The notes beneath the pieces were generated by a model. It saw only the letters and a list, made by a program, of their open reading frames with translations. It was not told the DNA's origin and searched no databases. Of a stretch of 64,000 nt of DNA, positions 37,448 through 44,996 are shown piece after piece. The translations under genes were made by a program, and so were the position numbers. Positions within the stretch are counted from its first letter, which is position 1. The number at the start of each line of letters is the position of its first letter. Source of the stretch: an uncultured Draconibacterium sp. (lineage in GTDB: Bacteria; Bacteroidota; Bacteroidia; Bacteroidales; Prolixibacteraceae); NCBI RefSeq assembly GCF_963677575.1, contig NZ_OY782038.1, positions 868,001-932,000 on the forward strand, read 5' to 3'.

Positions 37448-38314
37448 ATGATAAAAAAAGCAGTTATACCGGCAGCAGGTTACGGAACCCGTTTTTTGCC
37501 GGCCACAAAATCACAACCTAAAGAAATGATCCCGATAATAGACACACCCGTTATTCAATATGTCGTTGAAGAAGCGGTTGCCAGCGGGATTACTGATATT
37601 TTAATGATCATCGGAAAAGGGAAACGCGCTATAGAAGAGCATTTCGACCGGAATCCTATTATAGAAGAATCACTGGAAAGGAAAGGTAATTACGAAATGC
37701 TGGAAAAACTGAAGGGTATTTCCAACCTGGCCAACATTCATTTTGTCTGGCAAAAAGAAATGAACGGCTTAGGCGATGCTATCCTTCATGCGCAATACCA
37801 CGTGGGTAACGAGCCTTTTGCGGTTCTTCTTGGCGACACACTTGTTCAGGGAAAGGGCCCGATTACCAAACAACTGATTGATGTTTACGAAAAATACGGT
37901 GGTTCAGTTGTTGCCATGGAAGAAGTAGAACCTGAAATGGTAAGCCGCTATGGAATTCTTGACGGAACACTTCTTTCCGACGATGTTTACAAAGCAAACG
38001 GTTGGATTGAAAAACCGACCCGCGAAGAGGCTCCATCGAATCTGGCGATTGCAAGCCGATATATTTTTACACCTGAAATTTTCGACTACCTGAAAAACAC
38101 CACTCCCGGTAAAAACAACGAAATACAACTTACCGATGCCATGCGCGATATGGTAAAAGAACATCCTATGTATGGCTTAAAATTCGACGGAAAACGTTAT
38201 GATATTGGTGATAAAATGGGTTTCCTGAAAACCAACCTGGAGTTTGGGCTGAAAGACCCGGAAATAAGCGAAACATTAAAAAGGTGGATAAAAGAATTTG
38301 CACAGCAACTTTAA
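37448..38314 (+). CDS. galU: UTP-glucose-1-phosphate uridylyltransferase
   Basis: The protein has 288 residues, the usual length. It shows the nucleotidyltransferase signature AVIPAAGYGTRFLPATKSQPKEM at residues 5-27, the metal/substrate loop VLLGDTLVQG, and the EIQLTDAMRDM segment typical of GalU. The enzyme makes UDP-glucose from UTP and glucose-1-phosphate for envelope glycans. Because it follows the glucuronokinase-like gene by 3 bp, it may also accept glucuronate-1-phosphate. The downstream ssrA gene has its own promoter box. Confidence 0.92.
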   Translation: MIKKAVIPAAGYGTRFLPATKSQPKEMIPIIDTPVIQYVVEEAVASGITDILMIIGKGKRAIEEHFDRNPIIEESLERKGNYEMLEKLKGISNLANIHFVWQKEMNGLGDAILHAQYHVGNEPFAVLLGDTLVQGKGPITKQLIDVYEKYGGSVVAMEEVEPEMVSRYGILDGTLLSDDVYKANGWIEKPTREEAPSNLAIASRYIFTPEIFDYLKNTTPGKNNEIQLTDAMRDMVKEHPMYGLKFDGKRYDIGDKMGFLKTNLEFGLKDPEISETLKRWIKEFAQQL

Positions 38315-38351
38315 CACTGCTTTTTACGTTTTACAATTAGCTATATTTTTA

Positions 38352-38359
38352 TACTTTTG
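38352..38359 (+). promoter_or_regulatory. Bacteroidota -7 box (TAnnTTTG) for ssrA
   Basis: TACTTTTG at 38352-38359 fits the TAnnTTTG consensus of the Bacteroidota housekeeping sigma factor and lies 12 bases before the tmRNA 5' end, the expected spacing. A T-rich stretch about 20 bases upstream could serve as the -33 element, but a clear TTTG is not present. Confidence 0.65.
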
Positions 38360-38371
38360 CACCACTTCTAT

Positions 38372-38766
38372 GGGGCTGACTGGTTTTGACAGCGGGTAGA
38401 AGAGACAGGTAAGCATGTCGGGTTTTGGTTGTTGACCCGTTGAAAATAATGATCAAAATTTTAATTGGCGAAAATAATTACGCTCTTGCTGCGTAATCTA
38501 ACAGTTTAGATTACACTTAATTCCGAAACAAGGTTTTGGAACAAGACATCGCCCGGATGCTAATGCTTTGAAGCGGTCCGAATTTGCGGTGCAAATAAAT
38601 CGAAGCTAGCTTAAACGAGGCTCTGGCGTTTTTGCGAAATTAAAAGAGATAAGATAGTAGTTGGTGGCTTTGATCCGGCTGCTATTCGAAAATTAAGTCA
38701 GAGATAAACATGTAGAAAGCTTGTAGCTTCCTCGTTTGGACGCGGGTTCGACTCCCGCCAGCTCCA
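38372..38766 (+). ncRNA. ssrA: tmRNA
   Basis: The 5' end GGGGCTGAC and the 3' end CAGCTCCA pair as the tRNA-like acceptor stem (7 bp with one G-U), and the T-arm GGGTTCGACTCCC is intact. The tag frame starts at 38467 and reads GENNYALAA with TAA at 38494-38496, close to the known Bacteroidota tag GETNYALAA. The 3' CCA is not fully encoded and would be added after transcription. tmRNA with SmpB rescues stalled ribosomes. A tyrosine-integrase gene lies 130 bp downstream, so the 3' end serves as a phage integration site. Confidence 0.95.
38743..38766 (+). other. Probable prophage attachment site (attL) in the ssrA 3' end
   Basis: The T-arm and acceptor end of ssrA is a known integration target, and the first prophage gene is an integrase immediately beyond it. 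The tmRNA remains complete, as expected when the element supplies the same sequence. I see no second copy of this sequence in the window, so the other attachment site should lie to the right of 64000. Confidence 0.6.
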
Positions 38767-38896
38767 CTATGTTTTATAACACTACTGTTCTACAGTTAGT
38801 TACATACGTTAAATGTATGTCAGTGTAAATAAAACATGTATTTCATCTTTTGTCGGTTAATTTTTTCACGTTGGGGAACGCGAAATTTTAACGGAT

Positions 38897-40117
38897 ATGA
38901 GAAGGAAAAAACTTTTTAGAACCCCTTACCTGTACGATGCCGGTGGCGACATCGCGAAGTCGTGGTGGATCGAGTTGGGATATCGAGATCCCAAAGACGG
39001 AAGGATGAAACGGAAACGTTACCAGGAAGATCTATCTCTGTTAAAAACGAAAAAAGCACGTTACGCGAAAGCAGAAGAGCTGATTAGGATTTACACCGCA
39101 AAGCTGAATAAAGGCTGGACTCCGCTCGATGATTTGAAAAACCAAGTCGTTTACGAGGACGAACTGGAGTACCACGAAGCAGCCCGTGTGTATGGACGCA
39201 AGCGAAAAGCGAACAAGAACATACGATTCTATGGTTCGGAATATATTTCCCACGTTAAAGGAATATCTGCAAAAAAGACTTATGAAAGCTACCGCGGCAA
39301 GATCCGGGAGTTTACCAGCTGGCTAGAGCGCGAGAAGTTGGTAGATAACGATCTTGGAACATTTGACAATGCTTTAATCATCCGATTTTTCGACTACCTA
39401 ATCAACGAGCGGCAACTGGCCAGGCGAACCGTAGAAAAATACCGGATGACACTACAAAAGTTTTTCTCATTCCTGATCAACCGAAAGATACTCCTGGAAA
39501 ACCCGGTGCACGATATTGACGTTCCGGAGACGGATGAAGACTTCTCGGCCATGCCGTTTCTTGATGATGATATGGAAAGGCTACTTCCGGTTATGCGCGA
39601 ACAGGATCCGCAATTATTTTTAGCTGCATTGCTACAGTACTTTTGTTTTGTTCGTCCAGGAAACGAAATGTTAAACCTACAGGTGAAACATATTAATTTT
39701 GGGGCCCGGACTATTTTAATACCAAAAAACATCGCAAAGAAGCGCAAGGAGCGCGTGATCGACATCCCTACCCAACTTTTTGAGGTGCTGCAGCAACATG
39801 GAATTCATACTTATGGAAAGGAATTGTTTTTAATTGGTCCGTTTGGGCGACCAGGTATCAGGCAAATTGGAACCAACACGCTCCGGAACCGGTTTAATAA
39901 ATTCCGGGATGATCTTGATCTGTCGAAAAGTTACAAGTGGTACTCGTTTAAACATACTGGTGCCGGCAAACTTTTGGAGAGCGGAGCAACCATTGTTGAG
40001 CTAATGAACCAGCTGGGGCATACCGATATTACTTCAACCTACCGATACATTAAGCAACATTTTGGCGAAAGATCGGCGCATGTTCGAGAGAGTTTCCCAT
40101 CGCCAAAGGGATTTTAA
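38897..40117 (+). CDS. int: Tyrosine-type site-specific recombinase (prophage integrase)
   Basis: The protein has 406 residues. An N-terminal basic region (about 1-105) probably binds arm sites. A SAM-like core-binding domain covers about 108-205, and the catalytic domain 215-395. Catalytic residues appear to be R253 (FVRPGNEML), lysine(s) near 277-284, H353 (SFKHTG), H375 (LGHTDI) and nucleophile Y384 (TYRYI). The usual HxxR of box II is YSFK here, with Lys in place of the second Arg, a variant found in some Bacteroidota integrases. It converges with the phage late operon, and two hairpins separate them. Confidence 0.92.
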   Translation: MRRKKLFRTPYLYDAGGDIAKSWWIELGYRDPKDGRMKRKRYQEDLSLLKTKKARYAKAEELIRIYTAKLNKGWTPLDDLKNQVVYEDELEYHEAARVYGRKRKANKNIRFYGSEYISHVKGISAKKTYESYRGKIREFTSWLEREKLVDNDLGTFDNALIIRFFDYLINERQLARRTVEKYRMTLQKFFSFLINRKILLENPVHDIDVPETDEDFSAMPFLDDDMERLLPVMREQDPQLFLAALLQYFCFVRPGNEMLNLQVKHINFGARTILIPKNIAKKRKERVIDIPTQLFEVLQQHGIHTYGKELFLIGPFGRPGIRQIGTNTLRNRFNKFRDDLDLSKSYKWYSFKHTGAGKLLESGATIVELMNQLGHTDITSTYRYIKQHFGERSAHVRESFPSPKGF

Positions 40118-40128
40118 GCCATAAAAAA

Positions 40129-40148
40129 AGCCCGGTCAACACCGGGCT
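40129..40148 (-). terminator. Terminator of the leftward prophage late operon (distal hairpin)
   Basis: AGCCCGGT (40129-40136), loop CAAC, ACCGGGCT (40141-40148). Read leftward, the stem is followed by a run of seven T, the classic intrinsic terminator. It ends leftward phage transcripts 11 bp before the integrase stop codon. In the integrase direction the tail is only TTCTCC, so it is weaker that way. Confidence 0.8.
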
Positions 40149-40209
40149 TCTCCAATAAAACTAATCAAACCTAAACTTATGAAAAAACTAATCTTTTTCT
40201 TTTGTAAAG

Positions 40210-40231
40210 CCCCTGACCGAAGCGTCAGGGG
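40210..40231. terminator. Second hairpin between integrase and late operon
   Basis: CCCCTGAC (40210-40217), a 6-base loop and GTCAGGGG (40224-40231) form a perfect 8-bp stem. Read leftward it is followed by CTTTACAAAAG, and read rightward by TTCTG. It may back up the terminator at 40129 or end the integrase transcript. The stretch 40118-40302 otherwise holds no gene. Confidence 0.55.
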
Positions 40232-40302
40232 TTCTGAATTTACAAACCCGGTTATACAATTAAATTAATGATCTCTGATTTTACCACAACCGGGCAATGT
40301 CT

Positions 40303-40737
40303 TTATGTGGACGGGGTATGCGTCCCGCCGCCTTTTTTCAAATTCGGCACTATAGTTCCGAGTATACCAAGGAACCTGGAGAGTATTGTGTTGTCTTTTT
40401 CCGTGGGTGTAAGTCTTACTATAAATTCAAGTAGTAAAATGAGCACCGTTGCCAGCCACTTCCAATTCCGCTTTGCGTAATCTGCTAACGATTCTCCTTC
40501 TTCAATTGCAGGAGGATCTTCTAACTCGTACTGCGGATCGGAACTGAGCGATGCATATAAATGCTCTTCGCCCTGTAGGTCGTCAACTGTGATAACAATC
40601 TCGGCAACACCGGTGCCGTCCTGGATGAAACACTGAGGCGGATCATCAAGCGCCTGCGGCTGGGCAATGCCTTGCATCGTGCCAACGGCCACAACAAATA
40701 GTGTGAAAACTAAAAGCTTTGCAAATAAATTTCTCAT
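40303..40737 (-). CDS. Prophage protein with Sec signal peptide and one TM helix
   Basis: The protein has 144 residues. A signal peptide (start MRNLFAKLLVFTLFV, cleavage after GIAQ) is followed by an acidic extracytoplasmic domain (about 30-88) and one TM helix (about 93-110, WLATVLILLLEFIV), then a Gly/Lys-rich tail. It is the last gene of the late operon, next to probable lysis genes, so an envelope-disrupting or superinfection role is possible. I do not recognise a family. Confidence 0.6.
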   Translation of the reverse strand: MRNLFAKLLVFTLFVVAVGTMQGIAQPQALDDPPQCFIQDGTGVAEIVITVDDLQGEEHLYASLSSDPQYELEDPPAIEEGESLADYAKRNWKWLATVLILLLEFIVRLTPTEKDNTILSRFLGILGTIVPNLKKGGGTHTPST

Positions 40738-40822
40738 AGCACTTTAATTAAATGATTAAACTATATCGTTACTAATTGGATCTCAATTTCTTTAGATTTT
40801 ACCGGCCGGAAAAGGACACTGT

Positions 40823-41077
40823 CTATTTAGATTTTCGGGACCTCCGTTCGGTTTTCCTGGCCATTCGTTTTTCTTTCCGGGATAATTCCTGCTTCAGCTG
40901 AACTTGCTGTCCATTGCCCTCCCCTTTTTGTTTTATCTTCCCAACCTTTTGCTCCTGCTCCTTAATATAGGTTTCTGCATTAATAACTGTTTGCGGTTTC
41001 TCTTTAAAAAATACCATTGCCATTGCAGCAAAGGCGCCGGCAAAAAACATGCTTATGTATGGCCAAATTTTTTTCAT
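40823..41077 (-). CDS. Small membrane-anchored coiled-coil protein, spanin-like
   Basis: The protein has 84 residues. An N-terminal helix (MKKIWPYISMFFAGAFAAMAMVFF) anchors it with the rest outside, and the remainder is a charged helix (about 30-84) ending in a strongly basic tail. This resembles inner-membrane spanins or Rz-like proteins. Its start overlaps the stop of the DUF5675 gene by one base (TGATG), indicating coupling within a probable lysis group. The function is inferred from size, topology and position. Confidence 0.55.
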   Translation of the reverse strand: MKKIWPYISMFFAGAFAAMAMVFFKEKPQTVINAETYIKEQEQKVGKIKQKGEGNGQQVQLKQELSRKEKRMARKTERRSRKSK

Positions 41078-41517
41078 CAGTTCAGATCGTCGATAATAAC
41101 CAGGCGGGCACGGGTGTCATTTCCCATTGCATTCATAAAAATTTCGAGCATATCGCCAGAATAAATCATGTCGGGTAATTGATCATGCCCGATATTAATC
41201 CTTGCTTCTCCAGGAGAAAAGCAGCCGTTCAGTTGGTCCCAGTAATTGGCTGAATGGAATTTACATTCACTTCGGCCCGGAATTCCTTTTGCCTCCCAAA
41301 GTTCGCACTTAAATTTTGGCGAATATTCTTTTACCAAATCGTAAGTTCCGGCTATTACGCAACTGATATTTTGTTTATTATCGAGCCATCCACGCTCCAT
41401 CAGGTGTGAGTTAAAAAGCACCCGGCCATGATCAACAACAAGCAATGTTCCCAGGCTTTGTTTATGGCCAGTAGTGTCGCGTAAAATGTAGACTGTCTTG
41501 TTATTTTTTCTGCTCAC
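41077..41517 (-). CDS. DUF5675 family phage protein, possible lysis enzyme
   Basis: The protein has 146 residues from a GTG at 41517. The phrase GTLLVVDHGRVLFNSHLMERGW, the central IAGTYDLVKEYSPKF, and FHSANYWDQLNGCF match DUF5675, found in many phages, often near holin genes. Its enzymatic activity is not firmly known. It lies between a holin-like gene (overlap 17 bp) and a spanin-like gene, so a cell-wall or lysis role is plausible. No signal peptide is present, so export would need the holin-like neighbour. Confidence 0.7.
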   Translation of the reverse strand: MSRKNNKTVYILRDTTGHKQSLGTLLVVDHGRVLFNSHLMERGWLDNKQNISCVIAGTYDLVKEYSPKFKCELWEAKGIPGRSECKFHSANYWDQLNGCFSPGEARINIGHDQLPDMIYSGDMLEIFMNAMGNDTRARLVIIDDLN

Positions 41518-41740
41518 GACGTTTGGATTCTTTAAGTTTTAAGCGATAACTGAGAATACCAAGGACTAATCCTGTTACCAGGGAAATAACGGTAAGTACC
41601 GGTGTTATCTTCTCGAAAAATGAAACAATACCAACAATACCTCCGGCACTTGGAGCGCCAACGGCAACTGCGGTTTTACTGAGAACGTTTTTGGCTTGAT
41701 CAGCCAAAGTAGTAGCGAACTGTAAGAAAGCATTCATCAT
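41501..41740 (-). CDS. Holin-like small membrane protein
   Basis: The protein has 79 residues. It has a moderately hydrophobic segment (about 28-44, PSAGGIVGIVSFF), a stronger TM helix (about 50-67, VLTVISLVTGLVLGIL) and a highly basic C-terminal tail (KLKESKRREQKK). Size, topology and the charged tail are typical of phage holins. It overlaps the downstream DUF5675 gene by 17 bp. Confidence 0.6.
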   Translation of the reverse strand: MMNAFLQFATTLADQAKNVLSKTAVAVGAPSAGGIVGIVSFFEKITPVLTVISLVTGLVLGILSYRLKLKESKRREQKK

Positions 41741-41792
41741 CTGAAAGTTTTATGTAAATATGGCTTCCAAATGACGGTTCCAAAAGGACAGA

Positions 41793-44555
41793 TTAATACC
41801 CGTAAATACTAATACAATCGGGTAACGGGAATTGGTATTGAGGCACAGTTCCTACTAATTTGTACAAGGCACCGGAGGAATAACTAAGCGATCCGTTTGC
41901 AAGAAAAACATCACCTCCGGCGTTTGCTGCTCCCATGGCATAACCACCAATTCCTATCCGGGTTTGAGTGGTGGGACCACCGGTTAAAATCATTACACTG
42001 TATGTATAGCCATCGAGCAAACAAATAACGTCTTCACCATTTGCCAGGGCTTCCAGTGTTTGCGGATGCCGTGATCCTACATCATTGTCATAGTCGAAAT
42101 CACTCCAGTTGGTTGGATCGGTTTTAAGCGCTGTAACCTGCCGGTCTTCCACAGCAAAAGCGTACAGCCTGGAATCGGTTTGTAACATTCGCGTAAAGTC
42201 CACATCGATATCCAGTATCTCGTTATTATCAAAAAGCAAATCGGTTGACCGTGTAATTTCTCCTAACTTCGAGCACATGTAGTAATAGCCGTTGTAATAT
42301 TCGAAATCGCGGATCGTATATCCCACCTGACCATTATTGCCATTAACCACGCCGCTTATTACTGCAGCCGAATAGTTGTCGAAATCATCCTGATCGAACC
42401 ACATATATGTCCGTTGATTGTTTATGCCGGCTAACACTTTGCCGTTGGTTACGCGAATGCCCGAGATACTTTCAGAGGTATCGAGCACCCGGATACTTTG
42501 CATTCTTATTCCATCGCTCAGATCGTAGATGTGCACATAACCATAATTGCCACCCACAAAAAGTTGCTTGCTGGCCGGGTCGTAATCAACACAACAATGG
42601 TGTGCATAATCTGCCGAGGATATATCTCCAAAAACAGAGGTTGTTTTAAATTGTCCATTCTCGTCAACCAGGTAGGGTTTGCCGTATTGGTTTACGCCCA
42701 CAAATTTCGGTACCAGGGTTTGTTCAGTTCCGTCGCCACCACCCGGAACAACACCGGGATTAAATGCCCAGAAATTATCCTCCACTTTATAAGCCTGAAT
42801 TTGCACGAGTGTTTCTTCCTCCGGCCCCGGATCGGCATCGATCTGTTCGATAAGGAATTCGCACTCGCTGTCTTTCATTTTCTGATAGATATTATTCATT
42901 ACATAGTGAAGGATCCGTGGCGGGAAACGGAAGTCGGCCTCGATGGGTAAACAGCCTGCCAGGAAAGGAGCCGTTAATCGGTAACGGTTATACACAAAGC
43001 CGGCATCGCCTTTCCAATCGAATTTCTTTCCGGAGGTACTTTCGTCGCCACCGGTGTTATTTCCTTTGTAAAATAATAGCCGTGGCGAAAAGGCTTCGCG
43101 CACACTCGAGAAGGTTTTTGAATTGCCATTCTGATAAGCTACGGGGTAACCTTCAGCGGCCATACGTAAGGTTGAAAAGGAGCTTTTTATTTCTTCCTGG
43201 TCTTTATCGCCATCGTTAAAAAAATAGTTTTGAAGCCCAATAGAAACAGGTTTCCAGGCTTTTATAATTGACTCGCTGGCTATTGCTCCATTGGTTACTT
43301 CGCCGGCGGTAAACCATCCGTATTCGTAATAGGTATTCTCGTTAATCACCAGTCGGATATCGCCCTCTTCTTTTGGAAGCAATACGTTTTTTAAATCGGA
43401 ATAAGAATTTACCGGGTCCAGGATCTTGTCTCGCTTATCATCCAGCTCTTCCCAAAGCTCGTTGAAAGCTGAATCGTTACTATCGTGTTCCCAGCTAAAC
43501 TTTAAGGTCACATCTTTACGTTCGCCCACGCGCCACTCGCTTACCCGGTATTTCGAAAGGTCGAAAGGATCTCCTTTTAAAACCGCTTCCCTGTCGATGA
43601 TCTGAACCGTGCGGTTATTATTAAACCAAAAGAAAGTGTTAAAAGTATTCTGCGTTGAAAGCAGCAATTCTTTTACATCGATAGCCGGCAACAGGTCGTG
43701 AATATTAAAGGCGGCCAAATCCCAGGTGGATGCTGAAATAGCCAAAAGCTCCTGGAACTGAAAGGTACCGGTAAAAAAATTGTACAAATTAAACCCCTGC
43801 TCTTCCAGTGTAGAAGTGTCTTTCAGAATATTGTAGTTGTGATACAAACACAATGTTTTCAAATCGGCATCGAGCTTCAGGAAATTATCGGAAATATAAA
43901 AACCATTTTTACGAAGCAGGGTATCGATAAGCCGGTGCAGAAACGGAAATGGAGAAACCACAGCCACGCCATCAATACCGGCAGAGGTAATTACACCACC
44001 GCTGCCTGACTGGTTGACGAAAAAATCGGCTGTAGACTCAAACTTATTGGTCAACTCTTCAACGTCGGCCCCATCATCCGCTTCCACCATCCGGCCTTTG
44101 TCTTTCCAAAAGCCACGGTTCATTAACCGGATGGTACACCAATCGTCGCTGTCGGGATCGAACGTGGTTTTATTTATAAAATTTTTGTCATCACCAAAGT
44201 CGAGCTCCGTTAGGTTCTTTTCGCGAAGCTCTTCACCCATTTTACCTACATTGTTTTGGATCCAACCATCGACAGAACCTTTTGCACCGGTAACAACAAA
44301 ATCGCCGGTAACCAATGGCAAACCAAAATGCAACAGTTTTGCACCGGAAAAATGTCGGTCGTTTTGTGTGGCACGTTTGGTAACCTGGTTGGGATTTTTA
44401 AGCTGCTGCCGGTTACCGTCAACCGGAATACTGATATCGGTTGCCAGAGGTCCGCGGATTTCTTTAAACATAAAAAACGGGTTTTTAACCGTAATCCTGC
44501 AGCTGAAATCGTCGTCGGTAAGCAGCGGTTTATTATTGATGGTGATGCTTAACAT
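41793..44555 (-). CDS. Large tail protein with C-terminal beta-propeller-like domain
   Basis: The protein has 920 residues with no signal peptide. The N-terminal two thirds (from MLSITINNKPLLTDDDFSC) contain structural-protein-like beta-rich sequence (KLLHFGLPLVTGDFVV, IQNNVGKMGEEL). The last 300 residues have propeller-like repeats: CCVDYDPASKQLFVGGNYGYVHIYDLSDG, then YYNGYYYMCSKLGEI, then DSRLYAFAVEDRQV. This suggests a tail-tip or baseplate hub fused to a sugar- or protein-binding propeller. It lies between tail fibre and lysis genes. Assignment to tail tip is by position and size. Confidence 0.6.
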   Translation of the reverse strand: MLSITINNKPLLTDDDFSCRITVKNPFFMFKEIRGPLATDISIPVDGNRQQLKNPNQVTKRATQNDRHFSGAKLLHFGLPLVTGDFVVTGAKGSVDGWIQNNVGKMGEELREKNLTELDFGDDKNFINKTTFDPDSDDWCTIRLMNRGFWKDKGRMVEADDGADVEELTNKFESTADFFVNQSGSGGVITSAGIDGVAVVSPFPFLHRLIDTLLRKNGFYISDNFLKLDADLKTLCLYHNYNILKDTSTLEEQGFNLYNFFTGTFQFQELLAISASTWDLAAFNIHDLLPAIDVKELLLSTQNTFNTFFWFNNNRTVQIIDREAVLKGDPFDLSKYRVSEWRVGERKDVTLKFSWEHDSNDSAFNELWEELDDKRDKILDPVNSYSDLKNVLLPKEEGDIRLVINENTYYEYGWFTAGEVTNGAIASESIIKAWKPVSIGLQNYFFNDGDKDQEEIKSSFSTLRMAAEGYPVAYQNGNSKTFSSVREAFSPRLLFYKGNNTGGDESTSGKKFDWKGDAGFVYNRYRLTAPFLAGCLPIEADFRFPPRILHYVMNNIYQKMKDSECEFLIEQIDADPGPEEETLVQIQAYKVEDNFWAFNPGVVPGGGDGTEQTLVPKFVGVNQYGKPYLVDENGQFKTTSVFGDISSADYAHHCCVDYDPASKQLFVGGNYGYVHIYDLSDGIRMQSIRVLDTSESISGIRVTNGKVLAGINNQRTYMWFDQDDFDNYSAAVISGVVNGNNGQVGYTIRDFEYYNGYYYMCSKLGEITRSTDLLFDNNEILDIDVDFTRMLQTDSRLYAFAVEDRQVTALKTDPTNWSDFDYDNDVGSRHPQTLEALANGEDVICLLDGYTYSVMILTGGPTTQTRIGIGGYAMGAANAGGDVFLANGSLSYSSGALYKLVGTVPQYQFPLPDCISIYGY

Positions 44556-44575
44556 GAGGCAGTGTTATTGAAAAG

Positions 44576-44992
44576 TTACTTAATCGTGGACGGATCAACA
44601 GCCACGTCGGTTCTAACATTGCGGAAAGAAATTTCAGGAGGCAAACCTTTTACCAGGTTTAATCGAACCTCTTCACGCTGTTTATTCCACATACGCCCCT
44701 GAAATTGTTGGAATGCCACGGCGTACTGCCCAATGGTGGCGTAATACACGTTGTTCTGATCTGCAATCACAATCGGCCTGAATGCCAAAGTGTCCAGGAG
44801 AACAACATCATCGGCCATCAGCGTTATTTTTTGCGTGGCATACTGGTAATCGAGTGCTGCCGTTACCGAATCTTTATAGGTTTGCTGTTCGGCCTCTAAA
44901 GCTAATTGAATAGAGTCCTGTTCTGTTGTTTGTGCGTGTGCGGTGGCCATTGCTACAATGGCAAAAACCGCTAATAAAATTACTTTTTTCAT
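44576..44992 (-). CDS. Small prophage protein with Sec signal peptide
   Basis: The protein has 138 residues. A clear signal peptide (MKKVILLAVFAIVAMATAHAQ, cleavage after HAQ) precedes a mixed helical domain with a DYQYATQKITLMADDVVLL core. No family is recognised. It sits 4 bp after the tail-fibre gene, which also carries a signal peptide, and could be its chaperone or a partner exported with it. Confidence 0.6.
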   Translation of the reverse strand: MKKVILLAVFAIVAMATAHAQTTEQDSIQLALEAEQQTYKDSVTAALDYQYATQKITLMADDVVLLDTLAFRPIVIADQNNVYYATIGQYAVAFQQFQGRMWNKQREEVRLNLVKGLPPEISFRNVRTDVAVDPSTIK

Positions 44993-44996
44993 ATTA

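Noticed and set aside
37448..38314. GalU as a prophage gene
   Set aside because: It lies outside the attachment site and is a housekeeping gene coupled to the GHMP kinase.
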